Shown here: positions 10,316 to 21,065 of the stretch, one piece after another
Layout: the number at the start of each line of letters is the position of its first letter
Position numbering within the stretch: position 1 is the first letter of the stretch
DNA from: Exophiala sp. HKRS030
Lineage: Eukaryota; Ascomycota; Eurotiomycetes; Chaetothyriales; Herpotrichiellaceae
Direction of reading: 5' to 3'
DNA length: 64,000 bases
Assembly (NCBI GenBank): GCA_023897205.1
Contig: JAHWDD010000005.1
Span: forward strand, 2,728,001-2,792,000
Notes under the pieces: generated by a model
Database searches by the model: none
What the model was told of the DNA's origin: nothing
Seen by the model: the letters and a program-made list of their open reading frames with translations, nothing else
Program-made: the position numbers and the translations under genes

Positions 10316-11302
10316 ATGGACCAAGTACAACACCTCGTCCTCGACCCCCTCAAACCGTACCTGGTCCCCGTCACGTCGAGCCTCCCGGCGCCCGTCAACG
10401 ACCTCGCGCTCAACCTCCTGGGCGAAGCCTGCCACAGCGCGTTGTTGCTCGACCTCGACGTCACCTCTCACCCGGAATGTGTGTCTCTCGCCATCTCCAA
10501 GGCTCTGGGGATCGGCATCATCGCCGCGGCCTCGATCGTGAAGGTCCCCCAGATCATCAAGTTGGTCAGGTCGCAGTCTTCCGAGGGACTGTCGTTTACG
10601 AGTTACTTGCTGGAGACGGCGAGTTTCGTCATCACCCTGGCCTACAACATGCGCAACGGGTTCCCCTTCAGCACCTACGGCGAGACGAGCCTGATCGCGG
10701 TCCAAGACGTGGTCATTAGCGTCTTGATTTTGGTCTACTCTAAAAGGACGGCGCAGGCGGGTGCATTCTTGGTGGCGGTGGGGAGCGCCGTCTACGCCCT
10801 CATGGTCTCGGACACGTTGGTCAGCGACGCGCAGATGACGAACCTCCAGGCCGGAGCGGGAGGTTTGAGCATCGCCAGCAAACTCCCCCAGATCCTCACC
10901 ATCTGGCAACAGGGCGGGACCGGTCAGTTGTCGGCCTTTGCCGTCTTCAACTACCTCTTTGGCAGCCTGAGTCGCATCTACACCACCCTGCAGGAGGTGG
11001 ACGACAAACTCATCCTCTACGGGTTCGTCGCCGGGTTCGCCCTCAACGCCATCCTCGCCGCCCAGGTCTTGTACTACTGGAACAGTCCGACCACGGCCGG
11101 TCACGGTAAAGAAGTCGACACCACCACCACCAACGCCACAAACTCCAACACGCCCAAAAAGTTACAGGGTGTCGGACAAAAGGGGACAAAGGCGGCGTTG
11201 GCCACCGAGGAGGCTTTGAAAACAAACGCCCGTAACGTCAAGAATTCTTCCCCATCGACCTCGCCGAGACCAGGCAGCAGCAGTGGAAGACGTAGAGGAT
11301 AA
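10316..11302 (+). CDS. MPDU1: Mannose-P-dolichol utilization defect 1 (MPDU1) homologue, PQ-loop protein
   Basis: ER membrane protein of the PQ-loop (MtN3/SWEET-like) superfamily. In animals MPDU1 is needed for use of dolichol-phosphate-mannose and -glucose as sugar donors in N-glycan, GPI and O-mannose synthesis. Single exon, 328 residues, somewhat longer than the usual 250 because of a Thr/Ser/Lys-rich tail after about residue 262. Two PQ motifs are present: VKVPQIIKLVRSQSSEGLSF (about 75) and SKLPQILTIWQQGGTGQLS (about 190), each inside a three-helix repeat; about seven hydrophobic segments are seen. Codon third positions are strongly C/G. A long antisense open frame here is a by-product of that composition. 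The function in this fungus is inferred from the family. Confidence 0.9.
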   Translation: MDQVQHLVLDPLKPYLVPVTSSLPAPVNDLALNLLGEACHSALLLDLDVTSHPECVSLAISKALGIGIIAAASIVKVPQIIKLVRSQSSEGLSFTSYLLETASFVITLAYNMRNGFPFSTYGETSLIAVQDVVISVLILVYSKRTAQAGAFLVAVGSAVYALMVSDTLVSDAQMTNLQAGAGGLSIASKLPQILTIWQQGGTGQLSAFAVFNYLFGSLSRIYTTLQEVDDKLILYGFVAGFALNAILAAQVLYYWNSPTTAGHGKEVDTTTTNATNSNTPKKLQGVGQKGTKAALATEEALKTNARNVKNSSPSTSPRPGSSSGRRRG

Positions 11303-14300
11303 GTTTGAAATATGTCTGGTTTCCCAAAATTTATTGTAGTCTTCGTTACGTCTCTATAGTCAAGGAACTTTTCTGCCTTGCAGGTTGGTTGCACTTTGGA
11401 GCAGACGCTCGAATCATTTTTGACGGCATATGTTTTACGCATACCTCACAAACAAATACTGTATAAAATCGAATCAGAGTCCAAAACTCAATGATATTAT
11501 TATCCTCCGTACCCTCTGTACACACAAAAGTTGCGGCTTCTTTCGAGAGAAATCAAAATCTATGTATAGGCCTGGTCTCGCTTCAGTTTGCGGCGTGTTG
11601 CATGTCGCGGGCCATGTCCTTACCAGGGCCGTTGAAAAAAAAAATTCCCTCAATCCAAACTTAGTCGTACTTCGTTTGTTGACAACTCCCTAAATAGATA
11701 CCTCCGCATGCAAAAGCAGATGCAATGCACTGCAGGCCTGTCAACGGAGATTTAAAACAAAAAGAAAACCTTTTTGCAGCTGCACAGGAAGAAATGTCAG
11801 GAAAAGCTTCACATGCGTCGATACGAGTCTGGATACGGGGTTGGCAGCAGGGATCTCGCATCGCAACTAAGTTAGGTAGATACCTCCGTAAGGAAAGTTT
11901 CCCAGCCTCATGGTCCGTTATATGAAGGAGTCCGAGTACCATAGGCTTACCCGCCTAGGCAGGTAAATATAGAGTGTACCAAGGTCATCAAGGGAAAGGT
12001 CGGGGACAGCGTATGCACTATGCACGCCGGACCTTTGTGTGATTTGAAACAAGATTCACTCCGTACCCTTTCACCGGCCCTAAACCCCCGGGGATCGTGC
12101 AGAGACGATCTCGCATAAAGTATATTCTTACCTCTGCAGGGCGATCTTTTCGTTGGGCGGTTTCCTCAGGGGATTGCATCTTGGTCAAACGCAGAGCAGG
12201 ACGTATAGCGTGACAGGAGGCAGACTTACTTCACTTCAGGCATCCGCTTGGGAAAGACCGTAGTAGAGTATGTATAGTGTACCTGACGATATTCCAAGCC
12301 TTCAGCATTGAGTATTGAAAACGTCAGTGTTTGGTTCATGTTGGTCCAAGACAAGCGGTGCATGCGCATGCTTCCAATAATGAAATTCTTCGATTCATGA
12401 CCAAGGATAGCTGAAGGAGAACAATCAAAATCCCCATAGCGAAAAACCTGACAAGTAGAAGCACATCGTGGGAGGAAGGTGCAGATTGGTAGCCACATTG
12501 CACGCGCTGGATGGGAATACAAACAGTTGTAAGAAGGGATACTACTTCCTGGAAAGCATCATTCCAGAGTTCCGCCTGAATGGCACTCTTGAACTATACC
12601 TTGGCAAACTTCTAAGCCAGCTGTTCAAGACCAAGTTCCGTGTGATCCAAATCAGATGGCAGTTTGTTGTTTGACTAGCATGTTGATGCCAATCTCGCCC
12701 AGATGTTGAGAGAACAATCTTACCATACTAGTTTCCAAGATAACAGTTGCCATTCCTGCGTAGTGGGTTTTCGCCGCACAAGTTGGAGCTGAGTACGACG
12801 TGAAATTCTAGTGAGGCACTGAACGATGGCTCTGAGCATGGACTTTGAGAGCGGCATTGTTGTCGGCGCTATACTAGTCACTTTCAAATGAGATACAGAC
12901 ATCGCCGGCTTGGCTTTTGCAGATGAAGGATGAAGCCCCTATGGAGGACATTGCATAGACAGATGGCTTCGTCACAGTAACAAGTGTTATGACGATCTCT
13001 GATCTGTGCATGAGGTTGGTATGAAACAATTGTATGTTATAGTGCCTGGCGGGTGAGATCGGTGGTTTTGCATCTGCCGTTGTCCTCGTGCAGCCTGACG
13101 GATCAACGCCATCGGAAATGACCTTTACGTGGGTGGTTGAGGCCGTGATGACCTGTGCGTGCCTGTTAGATTCGGTCTCCTTCTGTGTTTGTGTCAATTG
13201 ACCAAAACTAACAGTGAGGAAGAAAATTAATTCTGCTTCTTGTTCGCACAGAGACGGAAAGAGCGGTAGAAAGGCTCAATTGGACTGGGGTTTCAACATC
13301 TGGCTATGCGGCTCCGCGAGTGCTCATACAAACGGACGGAAGCCTGCAAACTTTGGGGCAGAAAGCAACCAGTGGCGATGATAATGAGTTCATGATCAGC
13401 CTGCAAAAAGTCTTATTCGCATGTTAAACAACCACGTACGTATGCGGGTGTCTTTGGTATACCATGCTCGTAGCCGATATGTCTGAAAGTGTGGTTCCAG
13501 GCACTAATGAGTTGTCAACGATAGAATGAAAGCTGTTCAGCCAGCCTTTCTGCAGACGGTGGCTAGAAATTAGCATTCCCATGTTTCTTCTGAGATCAAG
13601 CAGTCTCGTTAGCGTCGGACCTCAAAGTCCAAGAATGGTCATCGACCACGTTATCGTGCATTCAATGGCACAAGACCACACAGAAAAGTGCCGATAGGAC
13701 ATCGTCCCAAGGACCGTAACAAGGGGAAACTATCCTGCATGGCGACAGGCTTGGTTGGATTGACAGATGTTGGAGGAAATTCGAGTGGACCGGCATCTGG
13801 TGAAGGTGCTCCAGACCATCCCTATCGCACGATCAACAGGAGAAAGAGGCAGGACGAAAAGACCTAGATTCCTCAAGTAGAAGAGGCGTCTGGTGGCATT
13901 TCTCCGCAATCTCGTTGCCGTGCAAGATCAGCGTACTATTGGGGGAGGCGAATTTTGAAAGGCTGTCGGATTCTGCTTGGCCATGGAAGCTTGAACATTG
14001 ACCTTCTCTGCATGGCCAGGGTCGGATCTCGAAGAAGGGTCCTCGAGCTGTCAGGGGTCATGTCTGAACGTTTCAGCATGAGGCCCTGAATGACCACCAG
14101 TGACGACAAGCACCAGGGGTCTGGTGGTGTGAAAGATGACATCGGGCATACTGAAAGCAAGACTGACAGCACGAGACGTGGATTGTCTCTTGCTGCGTCT
14201 TCGGTCGCCAACCACACTCCTCAATCATCACTAAAATGATGGTCTTGTATGCCCGTCCGGAGCGGATTCGAGCTAAACAATCCCACACGCGTCAGCTGCA

Positions 14301-16689
14301 ATCACTTTGGCCAAATTTGATTCCAATCTGGAAAGAGGCGCGTGTCATGGATTTCGGCGCGTCTTCTAGTCTGTGGACTCCTGCCTTTTGGGAGCCAGTC
14401 CTCGGACCATCCTGGGACCTCCTATGCGGATCTGGACTTAGATTTCTGTTTTGGCCTCACAGGCCGGAGGTCCCGTGTTTCTGCTACTAGGGGTGAGCTT
14501 GACCTGGTAGCGTCGGAATGTGACTACCATGATTCCAGCACGCAGCCAGACACAGGCTCGAGTTTGTCCTTGAAGCTTCTCGGCCTGGTCGAGGCTACTA
14601 TGTTGTTATATACGTACTACATGACAGAAATACAACTGCTGAAGCTGATTTTTTCGGCCGATCACACGGCAAGCAGCAGATTATGGGATAAACAACACGA
14701 CTACGTCCCATAACACTGCTACAACATCTGTAGACACAACAAATTCGACAGCAAAAAAGGCTGCATGACGTCGTTACCGGGTGCTACATTGGTACAGGTG
14801 CATCGGAGGCTCGGTTGTCTCAATCTCATCTCCGTCATGCGTTTCGCTTGCAACCAGAAAATTTCTTTTCGTGTTGTGTGTGGTTCGCTCGCGTGTGCTG
14901 CGTGCTGCGTGCTGCGGCCAGCGTGGATCTATGTATACATTGCATGATGTTGAGAAAAAAATTTTATCCTCACGCTGAGACTTTTTTGTTTGAATGATAA
15001 ATCGTCACTGGGGATATGCATGTATTCTGTGGTTTCGCAGAGCCGGCGTCGTCCTAGCCTCATCCGCAGTGATGTCAGGCAGTGGATTGGCTCGCGGTCT
15101 CGAAGAGTAACGGTCAGGCAGTTTCATGCACGTCGAGTAGTACCGACTCCCAGCGGCAGTGTTTGGAGTCTGGAGCCCGCTCAAGAAACCAAGGCGGGTT
15201 ACCGGGAGTGACATTTGATCAGTGGTAACGGTCAGGGACACAAGGGCAGAGTATGTCGTGAGCTACGGATGGGGAGACAGGAAATCTATCATCTTACGCC
15301 TTCCGTAGTGTTGAGCTTGCTGCCATATTGAGATTCATCGACCAGGATGTGCATGGTCAATATCAAATCCAGGTCGCCGATTTGGATGCCAGAGATGAGA
15401 AAGTGCTGGTAGTCCGACATTTTCAGTTAGCAGTAAGGCTGGCTTGGAGATTGACAGCGGCGATGAAGTCCCGCTTGGACGCCACCGACAGCCTGCATCT
15501 ATTGTCCATTGGCGGCTGTTGCTAGAAGTTCGCTTGGAAGGTTGAGACCATTGACCGAGAGGCTGAAATTCGGAGGAGCTCCGTACCTGTTACTGGAATA
15601 GAGCAGATCTCTGGATCTCAGCAACAACAGCACGCGAGCAGGGGTTGCTGACCCGTGCTGGACAGGGCCAATCCCTGCAGCTTCAAAGTTGCACGATTCA
15701 TGAAACTTCGGAAGCGTCATGCAACACAGCAGAGAAGGAGTGGGAGTACGAAGGGCAACAGTATTGCAGGTCCCAGGCGTCTCTGTTGAACACCACCAGA
15801 TATCTGCATCACACTGTCGAGATGAATTCCGGTCAGCTCGTAACTAACCAAGTAGGCCAAGGCGAGGCCGTGCCGCTGACAGTGAGCAAGCGCATCTCAC
15901 GTCAATTGGCAGGGGGCAGTTGTCAATGGTGTTTCTAAGCTTGCAATGACATTCGTGGCCAGGTTTGGCCCCGAGCGACTGGCACAATGTAGGCTTGCAT
16001 TAGGCCTGCAAGAAAACAAGAAGTCTGTCCACTAGCCGGGCCAATAGACGCGACCTGACGCGCTTTTCTCCAGACCCCCAGCCGCGCGACCAGTGCTGAT
16101 GTGCTGTACGAGACGGTGGACGAGGAAGCTGATCAGACAGACTGTCGGCTGTAACTCGCATGTGCTTGTATCATACCGGTAAACACACGAAACGAAACGG
16201 AAATGACCAGCGGAAATACCTAGGTACCTACATAGAGCTTGCCTGTCGAAGCAGAGATGTCGGGCGTGCTACACAGTTTGACCAAGACCAGATGTCTGGA
16301 AAGGAGGAAATTGTGCTGTCGGTCAATCGCATGGATGACAGATGGTTGGAGGGTTGGTTGCTGAAGCGAAAGGGGGTTGTTTGTGATACGCTGTAGTCAA
16401 GGTTCTGTAGGCTCGCGGTTTAGCATGGCTGTCGTCTAGAAGGCCCGCGGGCACAGTCCTCTAGGTGTCCCGTAGGCGTGGTAGGCGTGCCTAGGAAACA
16501 ACCGTGCGGGGAGTACCATGGGTTCCCAGAGGGCCTGGTAGATGGGCGCTGGTCCCCTAGCTGGTCTCCTGGCAGTTCCCTGGCAGGAGCTGTGGTCAAT
16601 CAGACAGCCGAGCAAATGAGTTTCTGCCACAGCAGAGGTCGCGAAGATGGACTCGAAAAGGACCCTCGAAGGGCCCGTGGTTTGATGAC
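11303..16689. other. Gene-poor region, no supported gene
   Basis: About 5.4 kb of mixed-composition sequence with only short open frames, many lacking an ATG and none resembling a known domain. I saw no transposase, reverse transcriptase or terminal repeats, and no tRNA. Scattered copies of the dispersed motifs occur (ACTCCGTAC at 12058-12066; TAGGTAC-type motifs near 11874 and 16221). It may hold promoter sequence, non-coding RNA or small multi-exon genes invisible by eye. Confidence 0.4.
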
Positions 16690-18537
16690 CTGATACACAT
16701 TGACCAACATGACCACCGAGTTTGCGGTGTATTGTACGGGCTGGTTCGCCTCGGCCTGCTGTCTCGTTACTGTCATTTTCTGGCTGGCTGCGCGCGCTGC
16801 ACGTCGTCGTCGCCGCAAATCCTTGTCATCCCTGCAAGCTTCTGGGCTGCCTGCCGCGCCCAATCACCGCCGGCGAGCTCACTCCTCCTGTCAACCTCTC
16901 GCACACTCCACTCTCCACTCGTCTTTCACTTCATCTCGACGGTGCCATCTCCTGTTCTTTCGTCTCCTCCACTGTCGTCCTTTACCCGCTATTCATGAGG
17001 CCTTGACCTCGTCCTTTTATCCTCTCTCTTCCCCTTCTCCTCTGTCGTTGGACGAAAAGATATCACGAAATCCTTCTCGAGTATCTCGACTGTCCACGAC
17101 TCCTCTCCTATCCCTCTCACCTATTCCTGCTGAGCACTGCCCGAGGTCACCTACTCAAAGCTTGCCCTTCTCGCCGACCTGCACTCGTTTGACTGGACGT
17201 TCTGGATAGCGTTCCTGCAAAGGTCACCGGAAGCACTCGAAATACCCCAGCTAGGCTCGAAAAGGTGAGAACAGTCTCTTGCATTTGATGATTCTGGAGG
17301 GAAAGAAAGGTGCACATGCGAAGTAAAGAGCCTGGGTCACCCACGACCTTCCCCTGGGTGTGGCCCAAATCGAGTGACTGCATACAACTTACCTTACCTG
17401 GTTCTCTCATCGTTGCAACATACCTATCGACCAATCCGAGTAATCGAGACCGTTGATCTCTGCCTCCCTCGGTACCACGACCCCTATCGACTCGACCCCC
17501 TCTCGATGTGCCTGATCCATACCAGACTGGGATGGAAAGTAGTCAAGTGACAACCATGCCAGGAGGTGGATTGTATACTGCTGGGAAAGAAAGACGTCAG
17601 TGACGAAAGGCCGAGCTTAGATTCTGAAGTATCTGGCAAGGGAGCAAGCGGTTATTGAGGGCGACTGGTGCTGCCTGCATTCATGACTACGTCTTGCTTA
17701 AGGAAAAGGATGTGCAGTGTGTGATTCTTGCGAGGGAGTGATGGCCCTATTACGCTCGAGCCCCCAAATATCGACGACCAATTTATTCTGGAGACGATGC
17801 TCGCCTGGACCACATATCGTTTATTCGACATGATCCTAATGGAATTCCTGTCGGCTTATCATATGCGTTTAATTGCACCATGGACCAACATTTACTGATC
17901 TATGTGAACGCAGATATCCTCTTTTGGACCAAGCTCTCGTCTCGAGTACAAGTCGGGTCAAACAATTCCTCTACAATCCTCAAGTCTCTGAGGTCAAGGT
18001 CAGAGCTTTTCTTCATCGTCTCCTTGACAATCAAACTGATCTCGATCCGTTGCAGTGCGCAGAAATCTGGCATCCTTTTGTGGATGACCTAGCCCACATT
18101 CCTGACCACAGCCAAAACTCATCCAAACGGAGGCGTTCATTCGACCTACGTTGCCCTCGACGCACGAGCATTCAATCTTCCCGCCATTCCGATCCTTGAC
18201 TAGATGATCCCTAGTAACAAGGATTCTTGAATCGTCGTGCTATTTTTCTCCCTTTCCAGGTTGGTTATGTCACTTCACCGTTCTCCCATTGGGTAACTGA
18301 CACGCCTGCGCACGTTCCAGATACTCCTCGGTCTAGAAGAGCATCTCACCTGGTTCCTGGCCACCTCCAGTCTCGTGCAACATCTGATTGCTTCCCGTCA
18401 TTCACTCCTTGAGGATTATTTTACATACGACTGTCATTCACTTTTCTCCGTCGTCCTAAGTTCAACCTGCTGGCAAGACCTCGTCCCATATCCCCTCACA
18501 TACCCACCTTCAAACACCATCTAGCACTTCATCCAAC
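16690..18537 (+). promoter_or_regulatory. Presumed promoter and long 5' leader of the G1 cyclin gene
   Basis: The 1.8 kb before the cyclin ATG is rich in pyrimidine tracts (especially 16900-17170 and 18230-18530), typical of transcribed fungal leaders. It contains several short ATG-initiated frames, for example from 17880 (70 codons). G1 cyclin mRNAs in fungi often have long leaders with upstream frames that tie translation to growth rate. Here this is inference from composition and position; transcription start and leader introns are not known. Confidence 0.4.
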
Positions 18538-19782
18538 ATGGCTTACAACAGAATTTCCTCCTTCGGCTCCAACGATAGCGGCTACGAGAGTGGCATCGTC
18601 GAGATCTTCGACGAACCTACCCAACCTATGAGCAAGAATATGGACCATGCAAAGGACGTTGCAAGACGTCGACAACAGCTTCTCGCTTCAGAGTTGTCGA
18701 GAAGAGATTCAGATGAATACCAAAATGATATGCTTGAGCATATGCTGAAGATGGACGCCGACACCATGGCGGACGTGGATGCGATTGACATCCAGACAGA
18801 GATTCAATGGTTTATGAGACCATACCTGCTTGACTTCCTGGTCGAAGCCCATTCCGCTTTCCAACTCCTACCCGAAACCCTGTTTCTCACAATCAACCTT
18901 CTTGACCGCTACTGCTCCAAAAGAGTTGTTTACAAACGTCACTATCAACTGGTTGGATGTGCTGCTTTGCTCATTGCTGCAAAGTATGGAGATAAGAAAG
19001 AGAAGGTGCCCACAATCAAGGAGCTGAAGTCAATGTGCTGCTCACTCTATGACGATGATATGTTCTTGCAGATGGAATGGCATGTTCTGTCGACGCTTGG
19101 CTGGGCCATCGGTCATCCCACCGTTGACTCTTTCATGCGTTTGGCAGTCAAGGATAATGTCTATGACCCTGAGGTGGAAAGCTTGTGCCTTTACATTTTG
19201 GAGATCGCTCTCTACCACAGAGAGTTCGTGTCGAAACGATCTTCTAGCCTCTCGCTGTCCGCATTGGCTCTTGCACGACATATCCTCGGCCGCCCTCAAG
19301 CCCGTGGTAATGAATTCGGATCCCACTTCTGCAGCACCACTGTCATGGAGTTGCTGAACATGGTTCATGAGCCCTCATCTATTCTTACTCGGAAGTACGC
19401 CTCTGTCCGCTACAATAGCGTCTCGCGGGTTCTGTCAAACTTCCTCACACAGAAGGCTGCTGCGATGTCTGCTTCAACCAGAGCACCACTGACGCCAACC
19501 TACGAGCTCACTCCACCTTCAGTCAATGTCAAACCTGCAGGTACCGAGTACTTCCAGACCTACGCCACGCCGCAAAAGCCTCAATTTCCTTCGGTCGTTC
19601 AACATGGTCTTTACACCCCTCCCATCACTCCTGAAGGCGAGATGTTCGGTGTGACACAAAAGACCTTTGGCGCCCCAAATCAATACGCTCCTCCTACCCC
19701 GACCCCTAACGCCATTGTTGGCCAGCAATACTCCTCTCAATACTCCTCGACCACCAACCATTGGAGCGCAGAATCCTACTAA
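18538..19782 (+). CDS. CLN1: G1/S-specific cyclin (Cln/Puc1 type)
   Basis: Regulatory subunit of the main cyclin-dependent kinase (Cdc28/Cdc2/NimX type) that promotes G1 progression. Single exon, 414 residues. The cyclin box lies at about 65-200, beginning DIQTEIQWFMRPYLLDFLVEAHSAF and containing LLPETLFLTINLLDRYCS and LVGCAALLIAAKYGDKKE, followed by the second cyclin fold (YILEIALYHREFVSK...SALALARHIL). The C-terminal 120 residues are rich in Pro, Ser and Thr with several TP sites (LTPTYELTPP, YTPPITPEG), consistent with a PEST-like, phosphorylation-controlled degron. The N-terminus starts with a Ser/Gly/Asp-rich stretch. The upstream leader appears very long. Whether it is the only G1 cyclin in this genome cannot be told from the window. 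Confidence 0.93.
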   Translation: MAYNRISSFGSNDSGYESGIVEIFDEPTQPMSKNMDHAKDVARRRQQLLASELSRRDSDEYQNDMLEHMLKMDADTMADVDAIDIQTEIQWFMRPYLLDFLVEAHSAFQLLPETLFLTINLLDRYCSKRVVYKRHYQLVGCAALLIAAKYGDKKEKVPTIKELKSMCCSLYDDDMFLQMEWHVLSTLGWAIGHPTVDSFMRLAVKDNVYDPEVESLCLYILEIALYHREFVSKRSSSLSLSALALARHILGRPQARGNEFGSHFCSTTVMELLNMVHEPSSILTRKYASVRYNSVSRVLSNFLTQKAAAMSASTRAPLTPTYELTPPSVNVKPAGTEYFQTYATPQKPQFPSVVQHGLYTPPITPEGEMFGVTQKTFGAPNQYAPPTPTPNAIVGQQYSSQYSSTTNHWSAESY

Positions 19783-21065
19783 GAAAATCATGGCAACCCC
19801 ATAAACAAAATAGAATGTTGATCATCACGACTTCAATTCTCCCACCAACCTAAGTATCGCTCTGCAACACAGAGTGTTCTGTTACAACAAATCGTCTTTG
19901 TGAGAATGTATTTTTTATCTGCATTGCAAGCGTCCCAGTTCGACATCAAAGCTAGTACTTCTTCAAGAGTCATGGAAGGCAAAGGGAAAAAAGGATATCT
20001 GCGGCAACGTTCTTGATCTTAATCAAAATCGAAGCGAGGCAAGAGGTGTGTTGTCCACGGGTTGAAACAAAAAAAGAAACACATCAGCAGCCAAACGTTC
20101 CAGTCTTTCAAGCATTGTTTCCGCCCTCGAAGCGCAAGCAACGCGAGAGACTGCTTAGGCTCTCGAGTCAGCAACAGAAAAGGAAGATAATTTTCTCGGG
20201 GTTTTTGAGTCGCGGTCAGCGGAAACGACTCTTTTTCCGAAGCGACGACAAGAGGTTGTTTAAATTGAAAGAACATTCGTTCGTTTTAGGAGGCAGCGAA
20301 AAATTGTGAACAATAGCTAGCCATGGCTGAAAGGGAAAATGGAGTTTTTTTCGATCACAGGGAAAGAGAAGATTAGATACCTTTGCTGGATCTGTTTTGT
20401 CTGGCAGCGAGGAAATGGGCCAAAGTAATTTCTGTTGCTTAGAGTGCTACATCTTGCCTGACCTACCTTTTTCAAAGGAGCAGGCGTCTGGTACTCGATG
20501 AGGATCAACCCCTCGATAACTGTGTCAATAACAAATCTGAGCCTTGTCATGATTTAATAATCTTGGAGGGTGCTTCTTTTACTTTTGTTTCATTATTCCG
20601 GTAAATGTATGAGTCGATGATGCTCTCTAGTGGGCTGGATCGGTAGAGGGAACGAAGATTTTTTATACTATCTTGAATTGTACATTTAGACTAATTTTGA
20701 ATATATTATGTATGCTCTTTTCATTCGTCAAGGTTCCAGCTTCCGACCCCGACACACTTTTTACTTGTTTTGTTTCTTGATCTTTCTACTCGGATGTCTC
20801 GGGTCATATTGATTTGAAGATGATTCCATTATTATTCTTTTTTCTTCTTCTTCTTCTTCTTCTTCTTCTGTCTGACTAGATAGGGGACGATCAAGTGGAA
20901 GCAACAATGACTTTTTGAAACGGGGAGGAGGAAAAGAAAAGCAGGCAAACTATGACTGCGTGTGATAAAAGGGGGAAACTCTCAACAAGGGTACAACGAC
21001 TTTTGTGAGTATCATGAACTTCCTGTCATGCTCATGTCCGTTCTGCTGCCACGTCCAATTTTTGA
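19783..21065. other. Convergent intergenic region
   Basis: 1.28 kb between the convergent cyclin and RBR genes, so it should contain two 3' UTRs. A (TTC)n microsatellite lies at 20842-20869. AT-rich stretches occur near 20640-20720. No gene is supported. Confidence 0.5.
20842..20869 (+). repeat. (TTC)n microsatellite
   Basis: About nine consecutive TTC units in the convergent intergenic region. Confidence 0.95.

Noticed and set aside
10214..11104. 296-codon open frame antisense to the MPDU1 homologue
   Set aside because: Arises from the GC-rich third positions of the sense gene; it has no domain and runs into the CA repeat.
12874..13197. 107-codon minus-strand frame that looks slightly protein-like
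   Set aside because: No ATG start, no domain, and no splice partner found.
16700..17209. 169-codon open frame upstream of the cyclin
   Set aside because: Composition is that of a pyrimidine-rich leader (Ser/Pro/Leu-rich in all frames) and overlapping frames of similar length occur on the same strand.
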